Origin: Siphonodentalium dalli
Lineage: Eukaryota > Mollusca > Scaphopoda > Gadilida > Siphonodentaliidae
Assembly: GCA_032622095.1 (NCBI GenBank)
Contig: CP136062.1
Span: 36,704,918 to 36,768,917 of the forward strand
Direction: 5' to 3'
DNA length: 64,000 nucleotides
A program made the translations under genes and the position numbers. Under the pieces are notes generated by a model. It was given only the letters and a program-made list of their open reading frames with translations, did no database searches and had not been told where the DNA came from. This document shows, in pieces, positions 49,587 to 60,558 of the stretch. How positions within the stretch are numbered: position 1 is the stretch's first letter; every line of letters begins with the position of its first letter.

Positions 49587-50433
49587 GTACGTATACTACA
49601 TGTTCGCAACAGTCCGCGCTCGATATGATCCATATCCGATTCGACACCAAATTAGTAACATGTATCCACAAAGTTACATATAAGAACATAGACAAACATA
49701 TCGAAGCGATATTGTGATCAGCGGAGAAAGGAACATGATACATTGCCACATCAAACATGGGTAAAACATCACAAATAACATAAAGAATTTGGTTACGATC
49801 ATGTATTGTGCTCTAGTTGCCGATTACAAAGACATTTCAGACAAAGACAAGTTGAACATTTGCAATTAGGAGAATCCCGTAAAGAAAAGTTATCCCACTT
49901 TTTCAAGTTCGGTAACTCTAAACATAATCAATACTCCATATGTGGATGTACGTGGTGTTATATTCTTCTCGGAGTTTTCTCGGCGGTAATTGCAAGATTG
50001 GTTTACAATTGTACATCACATATTTTTTTGTCAAAATCTGTCACTTTTTGTTATTGTTACTGGCCTCCGGATATAGTCGAACTATCCCGATGGCTGAGAT
50101 CCCAGATACAGGAGGGATAACTCTGAATGCACACAAAGCAACACAATTACTTTTACCTAAATATTTTAAACGTATACATGATCATCTTACCAATACAATC
50201 TAGGTTTTAAATATTTATTTTAACTTGTAAAATGTGAAAAAAGCGGGATATCCCGAACAGAACGGGAAAGAGCACAGCGTTAGAATAACGTTGAGTTAGT
50301 CTTTGGGAAAATCAGTCCGAATTTGCTGACAAAGACCACGACATACCAAAACAATTTTAGAGTAGGGTTCATAAAAACTGTGTTCTCGCGAGGTATTTGA
50401 GTTTGATGTTGCAGTGTAACTGCCATTCACATA
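49587..50433 (+). other. Presumed lectin-gene intron, nothing recognised
   Basis: No second lectin exon, RNA gene or repeat seen. An 87-codon frame at 49940-50203 has no visible domain. The stretch ends with ATA (50431-50433), the left copy of the Harbinger target duplication. Confidence 0.35.
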
Positions 50434-50640
50434 GGTCCGAATCGGCATCTCTGGTTTAGACTAGGTTTTATTCTAAACCAGGTTTAACTCCAGTTTAAAC
50501 TAGGTTTAAGTAGGGTTTAAACTTGGTTTTACAGTAGTTAAACCAGGTTTATGGGAGTAAAACTGGGTTTTAGTGTACTTAAACCAAGTTTTGTGATAAA
50601 CTCAGTTTAAGTTGAAACTAGGTTTTATTAACGTGATAAA
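50434..50640 (+). repeat. Left TIR and subterminal GTTTAAAC motif array
   Basis: After the TIR come about nine spaced copies of AAACCAGGTTTA or AGTTTAAACTAGG variants up to about 50630, with one more pair at about 50782-50815 (TTAAACCACC, AAAACCTAGTTT). Motifs face both ways. They are probable binding sites for the transposase or its Myb-like partner. Confidence 0.75.
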
Positions 50641-50995
50641 GTTATGGTAATATTACTAATTGTTTGTGGTGAATTGGCTATATAATCATCAGTATAAGCT
50701 TAGGTATATATGATTTATACGTACCATACGTCTCGCCTCGAACATACACCTTTAAATATACTTTGAAAAAAATTCAAAGTTAAACCACCCTACCCCAGGT
50801 TTGACTAAAACCTAGTTTTTTGGGTTTATTTATTCGGCCGATATTTTTCGCCCAATATTGATGTTGTTCTTCGTGAATATGGGAGTGTTTCTGTTGAATT
50901 GGGGGAGGCGTTTATGCTCGGGTAGTTTTGCCACTCAATATTCCTGTGCAGTTTTCTGTACTTATGAGAACACTTCTGACAAATAGGCCAGTGTG

Positions 50996-52054
50996 ATGGA
51001 TGCTTTCTTGCAATATAGGTTTTACGATTCGCTCGTTCGGAGGTCGCTTTGGCGCCAAAGAGCATGGAGGGATCGGACTGATCCATTTGACACATTCGAC
51101 GACGTTGATTTTAAACGACGTTATCGATTCACCAAGGAGTCAACTCGAGAAATTATTCGCTTGGTAGAAAATGACCTGCAGAGTAGCTATGGAAGACCGA
51201 CTGATATGCCGCCATTTCTACAGGTGCTACTTGCGCTGCGTTTTTTTGCGACGGGGAGCTTCCAAATGGTTGTTGGAGATTTATGCAACGTCAGCCAGTC
51301 AACAACTTGTGAATCAGTTCACAAAGTTTCGAGGGCTCTAGCCAGTAGACGGGAAGAGTACATAAAAACGCCTTTACCAGAAGAATTCCCGGAAATTGTG
51401 AAAGGATTTTACGATATGTTCGGATTTCCACATGTCATCGGAGCTGTTGACTGCACTCACGTGCGAATTTGCGGTCCCGGGGGCGATGAAGCAGCACGGT
51501 TTATCAACAGAAAGGGTTATACATCTATCAACGTGCAGTGCATATGTGATTCTCAACTTAAAATATGGAACATTGTCGCTCGGTGGCCAGGCAGCACGCA
51601 CGATGCAAGAATATTTGACAACAGCGTGGTATGTCGAGAAATGGAGGATTTAACTTGTCAGGCATTTTTGATTGGGGATCATGGGTACGCCTGCATGCCA
51701 TTTCTAATGACACCTCACCGTGACCCAACGACTCAAGCTGAGCGTGCTTTCAATATTTCTTTATCCAGGACGAGGACAGTTATTGAACGGACATTTGGGT
51801 CAATGAAACGCAGGTTTCCGTGTCTCAAGTTCATGCAAACAAAGGTTGAAAATACGCTGCCGATTATAGTTGCTGTTGCTGTCTTGCACAACCTGGCGAT
51901 ACAGTTATCAGATACACTTCCCGACGAAGACGATGAACACGAAGATGTTGACGAAGATACTGACGACGCCTCATTCGTTCGATTGGATCTACCGGACAAC
52001 GCTGATGGGGCTGGTGTTAGGGAGGCAGTTGTAGAGAATTATTTCTCTAATTGA
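50996..52054 (+). CDS. Harbinger transposase (HARBI1-like, DDE superfamily 4)
   Basis: A 352-residue intact frame, close in length to vertebrate HARBI1. It would cut and rejoin transposon ends in the nucleus. The N-terminal region (about 40-110) includes a helix-turn-helix-like FTKESTREIIRLVE. The nuclease core has the catalytic residues D152 (GAVDCTHVRI), D228 (LIGDHGYACMPFLMTP) and E264 (RTVIERTFGSMKRRFP), plus WPGSTHDARIF and LHNLA. The C-terminus is acidic (DEDDEHEDVDEDTDD). The ATG at 50996 follows the GTG of an in-frame extension and is the natural start. There are no introns. The stop is followed 40 bases later by a polyadenylation signal. Confidence 0.95.
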   Translation: MDAFLQYRFYDSLVRRSLWRQRAWRDRTDPFDTFDDVDFKRRYRFTKESTREIIRLVENDLQSSYGRPTDMPPFLQVLLALRFFATGSFQMVVGDLCNVSQSTTCESVHKVSRALASRREEYIKTPLPEEFPEIVKGFYDMFGFPHVIGAVDCTHVRICGPGGDEAARFINRKGYTSINVQCICDSQLKIWNIVARWPGSTHDARIFDNSVVCREMEDLTCQAFLIGDHGYACMPFLMTPHRDPTTQAERAFNISLSRTRTVIERTFGSMKRRFPCLKFMQTKVENTLPIIVAVAVLHNLAIQLSDTLPDEDDEHEDVDEDTDDASFVRLDLPDNADGAGVREAVVENYFSN

Positions 52055-52086
52055 ATTAACACACAAATACATGTACCATATGATCA

Positions 52087-52099
52087 TTTATTTAATAAA
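52087..52099. promoter_or_regulatory. Overlapping convergent polyadenylation signals
   Basis: TTTATTTAATAAA carries AATAAA on the plus strand (52094-52099, 40 bases after the transposase stop). It carries AATAAA on the minus strand at 52087-52092, about 23 bases after the Myb-like stop. One 13-bp site could therefore end both transcripts. Confidence 0.65.
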
Positions 52100-52114
52100 A
52101 TATGATTGTAATCA

Positions 52115-52361
52115 TTATGACCTCAATGTGCGAATCTGTTCTGTCAAGAACCTTTCACGCAGCTTTTCGTTGGCTATTTCCAGTTTTAGCTTCTTGCATT
52201 CCAATGCGTGCTTCTCCTTTGCCAGCTCCAACAGACATTTTTCCATTGGCGATAGTCTTTTTTCCATTGCCCTCTTCTTACGATTGGCACGTTGGCGTTG
52301 TGTGTCGGATATCTCCGCACCATCTGATCCTTCCCCCATTTCAACCAGATCTTCAACATCG
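52115..52361 (-). CDS. Myb/SANT-like Harbinger protein, exon 2 (C-terminal coiled coil)
   Basis: The last exon of the gene whose first exon is 62469-61940. The acceptor, TTGACTTTTTTCAG (minus strand), precedes 52361. Joining to exon 1 (phase 2) creates a Ser codon and keeps the frame, giving DVEDLVEMGEGSDGAE, then a basic stretch (RQRANRKKRAMEKR) and a coiled-coil-like, Leu/Glu/Lys-rich tail (LELAKEKHALECKKLKLEIA) ending RTLRS. The open frame also runs upstream to 52612, but that part is intron. The tail probably serves dimerisation or binding to the transposase, as in Harbinger partner proteins. Confidence 0.85.
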
Positions 52362-52914
52362 CTGAAAAAAGTCAAGAATATGACATGAAATAAAGCGTTT
52401 ATATAATCGACGACATAACGACAAATGGACACAATGTCGGTAAATGTCGGTAAATGCGCAAACATATAAAAGTATGTAAAAACAACACCACTGAAAAGAG
52501 TCAAACCATCAACATGGAGAAATATATCCAGTGTACACAAAACTGTTACAGTAATAAATTCAAAAATTGTAGTCTGAATGTGACTTTCAAATACTTTGCA
52601 ATGGTTTGGCATTTTCTAATGTTTACCGTCAAGGATTGATTAAACTCTGGTCTCATATTGGACTTTTTTTTTACTGTAACAGTAATGTTTACAGAACAAT
52701 GATTTTGACATATGTTATCTCATTACTGGAGTGCTATTAATAATAGAAGTAAGAATAAATTCTATAAAGTTCTTCGTGCAAGTACCTGTAAGTTGTAGAT
52801 GTTAGTTGATGTATAGACTTGTATGTTAATTCGCATAAGACGACTTTGAAGATTTTGTGTCCCTTTAACCATTCCACTTCGGGAGCTGTGCTTGTGCAGC
52901 GTTACATATACTGT

Positions 52915-53089
52915 GCCAGTGATTCTCTTACATATGCGAGTCTCCCAAATGGAACCTCGCATATATAACATAATGTGCTGGCTTACATGATCAATGTTAA
53001 TAGTGTTAGGCTAATGCGTTCTCTTATATATGCGATGTTCCCTGTGCATGGAAAACTCGCATATATAAGAGAATGCATTCGCGCAGGGT
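52915..53089. repeat. Paired-hairpin repeat, third copy of the GCCAATGCATTC family
   Basis: Two hairpins in inverted arrangement: 52915-52982 (GCCAGTGATTCTCTTACATA ... GTGCTGGC) and about 53009-53084 (GGCTAATGCGTTCTCTTATA ... ATGCATTCGC). Both have ATATATGCGA/TCGCATATAT stems but loops unrelated to those at 22731 and 22879. Stem conserved and loop changed. Confidence 0.7.
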
Positions 53090-53339
53090 TTTCGAATTTT
53101 TTTTTAGAAAGCTCTAATCATGGAAAGATTAAAAATACACGGTCCGATTTTATATCACATTGTTCAAACTTTCATAAGGTCAATTTGAGCTTAACAGCCA
53201 AATGTAACAAGAACAATACTTGAAATTGACGTAATTTGTGTTACGGAAAACGAGTAGAAATGGCACAAATTCAAAAAATGGTAGATCATACTCTTTTGAA
53301 AGTCGAAACTTGTCCATCAAATTAGTGGGCGTAGCATTT

Positions 53340-53640
53340 TGCTCTAATCTCATATATATTTTGAAGACCTCTGTCTGTTTGTTTGTCTGTATGTTTGTCT
53401 GTATGTTTGTCTGTCATTGATACAAATCTACGATTCTCGACCGATCGGGACGAAACTTGGTACGTGTGTGTAGTTTGACCAGGCGGGGGACGTTGTCGTA
53501 TTGGCGAGCCCGTGCGGCGCCCGCTTCGCGCATGCGCAGACGAGATCTCGGAAACGGGTGGAGCTATCGACTTGAAATTTGGTTTTTGAATAGCCCGGAC
53601 AACGTCGGGCTCATCGGCTAGTTAGATATATAGTATATGA
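53340..53640 (+). repeat. GTCTGTTTGTCTGTATGTTT dispersed repeat
   Basis: A GTCTGTNTGTTT tract (53373-53416) followed by CGACCGATCGGGACGAAACT, CGTGCGGCGCCCGC, CGCATGCGCAGACGAG and CCCGGACAACGTCGGGCTC (a hairpin). This organisation is common in dispersed repeats of marine invertebrates. The local GC content is well above its surroundings. Confidence 0.6.
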
Positions 53641-55366
53641 TATAGAAAGCGTTACAAGTGGTTTTATGGTTTTAAATCGGACAGGCCATATTTAAAGAGA
53701 CCATGTCCGATTTGACACAATAGAACCACCAGCTGTTGGTATTAATATACCATTTAATAATCAGATTGAACACATGAGTTCATAAATAGGAGGTTTTGAT
53801 GGTTTAATATTGACTTTCAAAAAAGGAATTGTTTTTTATTTTTATTAGCCTAGCAAAAATTCCAACGATCTCAACTAACAAAGAGCTCATGCCGCCGAAA
53901 GCGGTATATGATAACGAGCGTTCTCAATTATGATATTTATGGTAGTTTTCAAATATTACTTATGGATATTTTTGTGGATTTTCCCGATGCCTCTGTATCA
54001 TGCGAATGTGGTGGTTTCAAGTTATTTTAATATATGTTTTGTCCCCAAAGCGAAAAATTGGCGTAGAAAGTTCTGAATTATTGGGCATCAAATCGGATGG
54101 CATCTTTAAATGTTGACGTGGTACAGCGAGGAGTCGACAACACTACTTCGGTTATTGACCGCTATTAGTCAACTTATTATCTTGCCCGGAAAGCTATTGG
54201 AAGTATGCACATGTTTATTCAACTTATAAACTGGGATAGTTAACAAATTATCCCGATTGGCTACTTTTATTGATTTGGTGTATAAACTTAACCGACTCAA
54301 TTACACCAGTAATAATAAATACTGTGCTAAGTAATCGACAAACGGGTACGGTACCTCCATTAATCAAGTAGACTGTAGCAGTATATACATATCTATATAC
54401 ATGTATAGAAGGTCTCCGTCAGCGTGCCCAAATTAAAATTTCCAACTGCAGCCCCTTGAAACGAACCGAATTCCCGGTCTAAACCACTTTACTCCTTGGT
54501 TTAGATCCAACTTGCACCTCTATTTTTCAAGGGTTTCAATCGTTGCAAATTTTCAAACTTTCGCCAGCATATATATGGTTGGCATTTTTTTTTTTTTACA
54601 AATGATGGACATTTCAGTCCAAACATAAGTACGAAACTATTATACTATTGATAACACAAAATACAATTCACACACAATACTGACTTATGGAGAATGAATA
54701 CATCAGGACGATTTTAACCGATATTCGGTCTGATATTCTCAACTGCTTTATGTCAATCATAGTTTTGATAACCGTTCAACATCCTGAACAAAGTTTGGGG
54801 TCAGACCTAGTTCCTGTTGCCTCGCCACTGGGCTACGTTGAATGTTCTAGTTATTGCCTATACCATCAATGTAAGCAAGATGAGTAGGCGTGTTCAGTTT
54901 GAACCGATCGATTTTTGCACCGTGCATCACATACATGCCAAAATAATGCAAGGTACATATCATAGATGGGAATGAAACTAAATTGAGCTGTAAGCTCAAT
55001 CTAAAGGGGGCCTATTTGAGCTAGTTGCGATATAAAACTATACAGGGTATGGATATTAGGTTAAGCCGAATACATTTGGAGAGCGGGCTAGAGCTTAGAT
55101 GATAGAAGTTAGCTATTGTTAAAAAGATGTGTCTGATTAAATGAGTGGTGAACTCGGACGCCCCTGTCAATATGTTATGTTTACTAACAAATCCCAAACA
55201 ATGAATGTGGTAAATTGTATTTGTACCCGTCTGTTGGACTGAAATTAGTAAAATATTCGACCCTGACTACAGAAAATATTAGCTGATCTCAGCTTATTTG
55301 CTCAATCTAAAATCCCCCAAAATGTTGCTGAAATTTCTTGAGATGTTACTTTTAAGTGTAATTAGA

Positions 55367-56195
55367 TATCACGAATCTCTAATATGGTCACATACTGGTT
55401 CTGTTCTGACATATCAGTTGATATCATTGGAGAAAGTTCAGGTAATCCATTTCTAAGATAATATATGTTCCTTAATAATGCAGTACACAGTAACTGTATG
55501 TGAAGGTCAAAGATCGAAATATCATGATTGGATATGACTTTGTTCAGACGATGTTCATTTTGATATCTTACAATCGTGGAATTTCTACCGGGAAATAACT
55601 CAATTTTTCTTGCGATAACGACTCACAAAAGTCACACAGATCATACAATATCGAGCTGCGTGGGACTTCGACATAGTATATAGATTCAGTTTAATTATGG
55701 GGACAGTGTTTAACCACTCCTCCGACTTTGGTCAACTGTTCAGATGTTGTAAAATGTAAATATGCTGACACCAGATTAGTTGGCAATTTGACTTCGCTTA
55801 TATAGATTGAAATTGTTCTCTTTGTTTGTTTTGTTTACCACAATTTGGGTATCTACCAGCGGCCACCCCCCCCCCCCCCCGTTTTGGAAGGACTGTTTTC
55901 AAATTATGAGACAGGGACCACCCCTCCTAATTAGCAGTTATATGGATTCCCTGTATACCTATATATAACAACAGCTCAAAAATATCAACAACGAAACTGA
56001 GCTCACAGGCAATAATCCAGACAAAATTCTTGAATTAAAAAAATATATATAAATTGCAAACTATACATTTGAAGGGGAATATCAGCATTGTTTGTTCACT
56101 GTTCACTGAACACGTCAGAGCATCAAACGGTTTTGCAGAGATGTAATATGATCTCTACGTGCGTAGCCAGAGTACATATCTATGACATGAAATAA
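55367..56195. repeat. Diverged copy of the ATCATGCCATGAATCTCTACT foldback family
   Basis: TATCACGAATCTCTAATATG at 55367, CCTTAATAATGCAGTACACAGTAACTG and the GGGAAATAACTCAATTTTTC...CTCACAAAAGTCACAC part resemble 56566-56880. An end-like piece, AATATGATCTCTACGTGCGTAGCCAGAGTACAT, lies at about 56147. A poly-C run of about 14 sits at 55867 between them. Confidence 0.45.
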
Positions 56196-56565
56196 TGATT
56201 ACCCAGCAATTGTCAAACATCCCCAAATGTCGCGACACAATATCGTTGAGTGGCTTTCACAATAATTCCCATTTCAGCAACTCAGCTATTCAGCACGAAA
56301 CAATCGTGCTGTTTACTGTTGCATGATTATTTTGTCGGTCCGTCTGAGTCAATTTTATGTAAATGGTGTGTGAATCCATGCTGGAGATCTTTACTTAATG
56401 CAATGGGTGGAATGTTATAAAAGGGGCCATGCGTGTTGACGGCTCAATGCGTCTCAAAATACCATGGATGTGGTTTTTGCAATTGTGGAATTTGTTTACC
56501 ACGTTCGTGCGTTAGATTATACCATTAATTTCTACTATGGTTATGCCCGTGGATCACGTTCCACT

Positions 56566-57062
56566 AGATCATGCCATGAATCTCTACTCTTAGCTTCGCA
56601 CACATATGTCATATTGCACCAGTAAAAACCTTGGAACTTTTATACAGTTGAAAAAAGGCGGTGGATATATTTTTTAGTTATTGTCTTTTCCTCAATAATA
56701 TACTTCACGGTTTGTGAATGTCCCAACTTAAAGTTCACGATTTAAATGAATTAGTGAGCGATTTTCCTTTGCGTCGCTTACAATTATAGAAAATTTCCTG
56801 GGTAATTAATTCAATGTTTGTTTGTGATATCGGCTCGCAAAAGTCACATACAAGCATGCCATAATAATTATGGAGTTGGAACATTCACCGACAGTGAAGT
56901 ACATTATTAAGGAAAAGATAATAACAAATAAATATATTCCCTGCATTATTTTTTCAACTTTATAAGGTTCCCTGTCAAAACCTCAAACCGATCCGAGGTG
57001 TTGTATTAGTAGAATATGATCTCTACGGACGTTAGGCTTAGTAGAGATTCATGGCATGATAT
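56566..57062. mobile_element. About 500-bp foldback MITE, TIR ATCATGCCATGAATCTCTACT
   Basis: ATCATGCCATGAATCTCTAC at 56566 is inverted as GTAGAGATTCATGGCATGAT ending 57062. Inner parts also pair (TTAGTTATTGTCTTTTCCTCA with GGAAAAGATAATAAC, ACTTCAC with GTGAAGT), with a centre near 56810. It has no coding capacity. Relatives: 14786-14850 (ends only), 55367 and 63338. Confidence 0.7.
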
Positions 57063-58191
57063 AAAATTCCACCCGTTCAACACATGGGAACGTGTTGTTA
57101 TTCTAACCGGGAACATTACAACGTTGACCACACAACGGGCGGAGGTGTAAATTGGCCCGAGGGGCGTCACGGGATAGGGGCCGTTGACCCTGTTACCCAG
57201 ACGACATCACCAGGCACTAATAAATAATTTCAATTATACAATTAAGCATAATTATACCCGGAATCGTTGGACCCTGGTCGCTGGGAAGTGGTATTCAGGG
57301 TTAAATTGGCACGATGTGTACTATTTGTTAGGTGCCGTTGACCTTAAAGGGGAACTTAAGTTTTATTATCATATATGAGCAACAACGAGCGTTTCTTATC
57401 AGCTTAAGACGATGTGTATGACAATTGTACAAATGTGTCACCTGTCCAGGGGAATATCGTGAAATATGCGTCTGTGTCTTTAAAAGAGAACTAATGAATT
57501 ATATTAACATATATAGATGATCAATCATTGAAGAGCGTTCATGCGGAACAAATGCTCACACAAGTAATTTGACACCTGTGGTATCATGGGATAACTGCCG
57601 TTGACATTAAATGACTTAGCGATGCCCATATAATTAACAGTAAAGAGCATTTATTATCAACTTAAAAGATATAGCTAAATTTCTCCGGAGAGTGTCATGC
57701 AATAGGTGGTGATTACCTCAGGTAAATAAGAATTAATTTAAATGACTTCAAGGGACACTAATAATATAATAAACAATATTCGACGTTTGGTCTAAATTAA
57801 GACAATTGATAAGATACTGGCTTTTAAGATACTGGTTAAAAAAAACCATCAGAACAAGTTCTATGTTTGGTGTGACCTTTCTAACTAAAGTTGTCTCAGG
57901 CATAAACTTTCCAAATAGCCCAGATTGGAGGGACGAGCCACGCCAGCCACCCCTGTTGTACGTCCCTGGACATAACATATGCTGATCGATAGCGGGATAA
58001 AATGTGTAAGCACATACCGACATAAGCGACCATCTGACCAATACATCTAATTTGTTTTGTTGGTTTTTGTTTGTATTGCAGTACATATGCTATATTGTTT
58101 ATATTATATCCTGCATGTTCTTTAAAAATTAAGAACTACAATTTGTAAACTAAGAATCAAATAGCAAGATAAAAATTAAACTATTGAATTC
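57063..58191. other. Intronic DNA with a weak direct repeat
   Basis: GCCGTTGACCTTAAAGGGGA...CTTATCAGCTTAAGA (about 57333-57408) is loosely repeated at about 57597-57670 (GCCGTTGACATTAAATGACT...TTATCAACTTAAAAG). Nothing coding is supported. Confidence 0.35.
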
Positions 58192-58995
58192 TATTTATTA
58201 CACGCTTGCTCTTAGAAGTACATTGTTATTGCTCTTCCATATTTACAAATCCGTATGGAACGTAGGTCCCATACGCATCTCGTTGACGTAAAATGACGTA
58301 AATGACGTTGGCCTCAACCATGAAACTGGAACTATTTCAATAAAAGAATCACCACACATGACAAGCACGCCCTGCATGAGCCTAAATAAACCTAATCCTG
58401 CATGTTTAATGCACGGATTCTAGGATGCGAAGCGTGTAATAAACACAGAACGACACGATATGTAAATGGGTTTGCCGATACGGCACTCGTGCTGTCGCGG
58501 AAGGATAGAACTCGAGGCGCAACTGTATGCTCCATATTGGCTATATTTACAGAGAACATAAAATACTAGTGGGGCATTTCTCTCAGTTTAACCCAGGGCC
58601 ATAACTCTGGCAAACGGCCATAATGCCATATGGCCCATAACCCTGAAAAACGTGCGGACAAAACAAACCCCGGGTCATATCTCTGGCAAAGGGCCATAAC
58701 TCTGGAAAAGGTGCAGACAAAACCTGTACGACGGGGGTATATCCACTGCATGTACACATCGTGTCGTTCTGTGTTTATTACACGCTTCGCGTCCTAGAAT
58801 CCGTGCATTAAAATTACAGGATTACATTTATTTAGGCTCACACAGGGCGTGTTTGTCATGTGTGATGATTCTTTTATTTAAATAGTTCCAGTTCCATGGT
58901 TGAGCGAACGTCATGTCAACGAGATGCGTATGGAACGTTTGTAAATTTGGAAAAGCAATAACGCTGTACTTCTAGGGACAAGTGTGTAATAAATA
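58192..58995. mobile_element. 804-bp inverted-repeat element with TATTTATTACAC ends
   Basis: TATTTATTACACGCTTG at 58192 is inverted as CAAGTGTGTAATAAATA ending 58995. The arms are about 270 and 245 bp (TAGAATCCGTGCATTAAA... and CATACGCATCTCGTTGACGT conserved). The loop (about 58470-58755) holds AAATACTAGTGGGGCATTTC and three GGCCATAACTCTGG-type words. AAATACTAGTGGGGCATTTC occurs again immediately outside the right end at 58996. Confidence 0.7.
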
Positions 58996-59578
58996 AAATA
59001 CTAGTGGGGCATTTCTCTCACTTTAACCCAGGGGGTATCCACTACATACCCATGAATCTTCAATTCACAAATTTCGAAGTCAAACAAGGGTCGTAATTCT
59101 GGTAAAAATTAATGGACGAAAACAGTAGTATGTCGGTATCCTTTCCACCAACAGGTGCTATAGCCATCTCACAGGACAATCAAATCCGATAATTAACATC
59201 CGAGTTACAAGCTGAACTGTTCCCTCGGACACAAATTTCCAAGTAAAAAAGGGCCGTGCTCTGGTAAAAACAACATAATGGGACGAACCCTTCGTATATG
59301 GATATCACTTCCGCCAAGCGTGAGAGGACAAAATCTGCACTATGTGGAAATCCGTCCCACAATACCGGCAAATCAACGGAAATCAAATTGGACTATCGAT
59401 ACTTGAGCCGTGTTGTAAAATTATTGCGACGTGCCGACGCCCGCCCCCCCCCCCCCGACAGACGGACGGCTAGACAGAGGTCTCGACTATATACCCCATA
59501 ATCCTCCTTCGGAGGGTCCGGGCATAATATATAGCAAGATCAAAATACATAATATACAATGGAAATTGAATAATTGCA
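58996..59578. repeat. Repeat fragments beside the 804-bp element
   Basis: Opens with the second copy of the loop sequence (58996-59050). At 59440-59530 a poly-C run, GACAGACGGACGG, TATATACCCCATAAT and CCTTCGGAGG form a fragment of the GTCCGTCC/TATACCCC family seen at 31729, in the opposite orientation. Confidence 0.5.
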
Positions 59579-60558
59579 TTAAGTGCTTTGTGGACCCAAT
59601 TTTTTCAAAATTTCCCTACATTTTATAGAGTCCAAATAAAGGATTCTGTTCATGTATATTAGTAATAATAGAAACCATGCCCATTGATGCAACATTTTGA
59701 GAGTATACTACATGGTGGATTATATTAGAAATACAAAATGTGAACTTTATTGAAATTTATAAAAATAAAATTTACAGGCAATGGCCCAAGAAAAACAGAG
59801 TCCATATCTAAGAATCAAATATGGGAATATGTACAGAACACTGTGATGAATGATGTACTACAAATGTACTACAAAATAAATTTTATATTTCTTGAGTGTT
59901 CTTTGATAAAATTACCTTGAACCGGTTGTTGACAAATGATATATACTTGCTTACACATTGGCTATGTGGGTGGTAGCAGGCACGGGTTAAAAGCTGGCCA
60001 TTGTAACTGCTCTGGACTCTGTTGACAATAGAATGCTAATCCTCAATCATACCCCTACCAGATCACCACACTAATTCTAGTAAGTAGGTCACCACCCACT
60101 CAGGGTAATCACTCATGTGGAAGTTGACAATGTTAAAAGCTATTCACACTAGACTGGACATCAGCCATGAAAGGTTGACCCATGAACTGCTGCCTCTCAG
60201 TCAACTATATTATGAAGATAGTATATCATTTGTCAACAACCGGTTCAAAGTAATTTTATCAAAGAACACTCAAGAAATATAATATTTTTTTGTAGTATAT
60301 CATTTATCACAGTGTTCAGTACATATTCCCATATTTGATTCTTAGATATGGACTTTTCTTAGGCCATTGCCTGTAAAAAAAATAAATTTAAATCTCAATA
60401 AAGTTCACATTTTGTATTTCTAACATAATCCACCATGAAGTATACTCTCAAAATGTTGCATCAATGGGCATGGTTTCTATTATTACTAATATACATGAAC
60501 AAAATCCTTTATTTGGACTCTATACAATTTTGGGAAAATTGGGTCAACAAAGCCCTTA
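59579..60558. mobile_element. 980-bp inverted-repeat MITE
   Basis: TTAAGTGCTTTGTGGACCCA at 59579 is inverted at the right end (TGGGAAAATTGGGTCAACAA AGCCCTTAA). The arms of about 330-375 bp stay highly similar (CCATGCCCATTGATGCAACA, GAACACTGTGATAAATGAT-like, ACCGGTTGTTGACAAATGA) around a unique 270-bp centre (59956-60224). No frame exceeds background. It could fold into a very long hairpin if transcribed. Confidence 0.8.

Noticed and set aside
51432-51999. Frames overlapping the transposase on both strands
   Set aside because: Shadows of the transposase, which has complete catalytic motifs.
52362-52612. N-terminal part of the 165-codon minus frame before the coiled coil
   Set aside because: A strong acceptor at 52362 and phase agreement with exon 1 show this is intron read through by chance.
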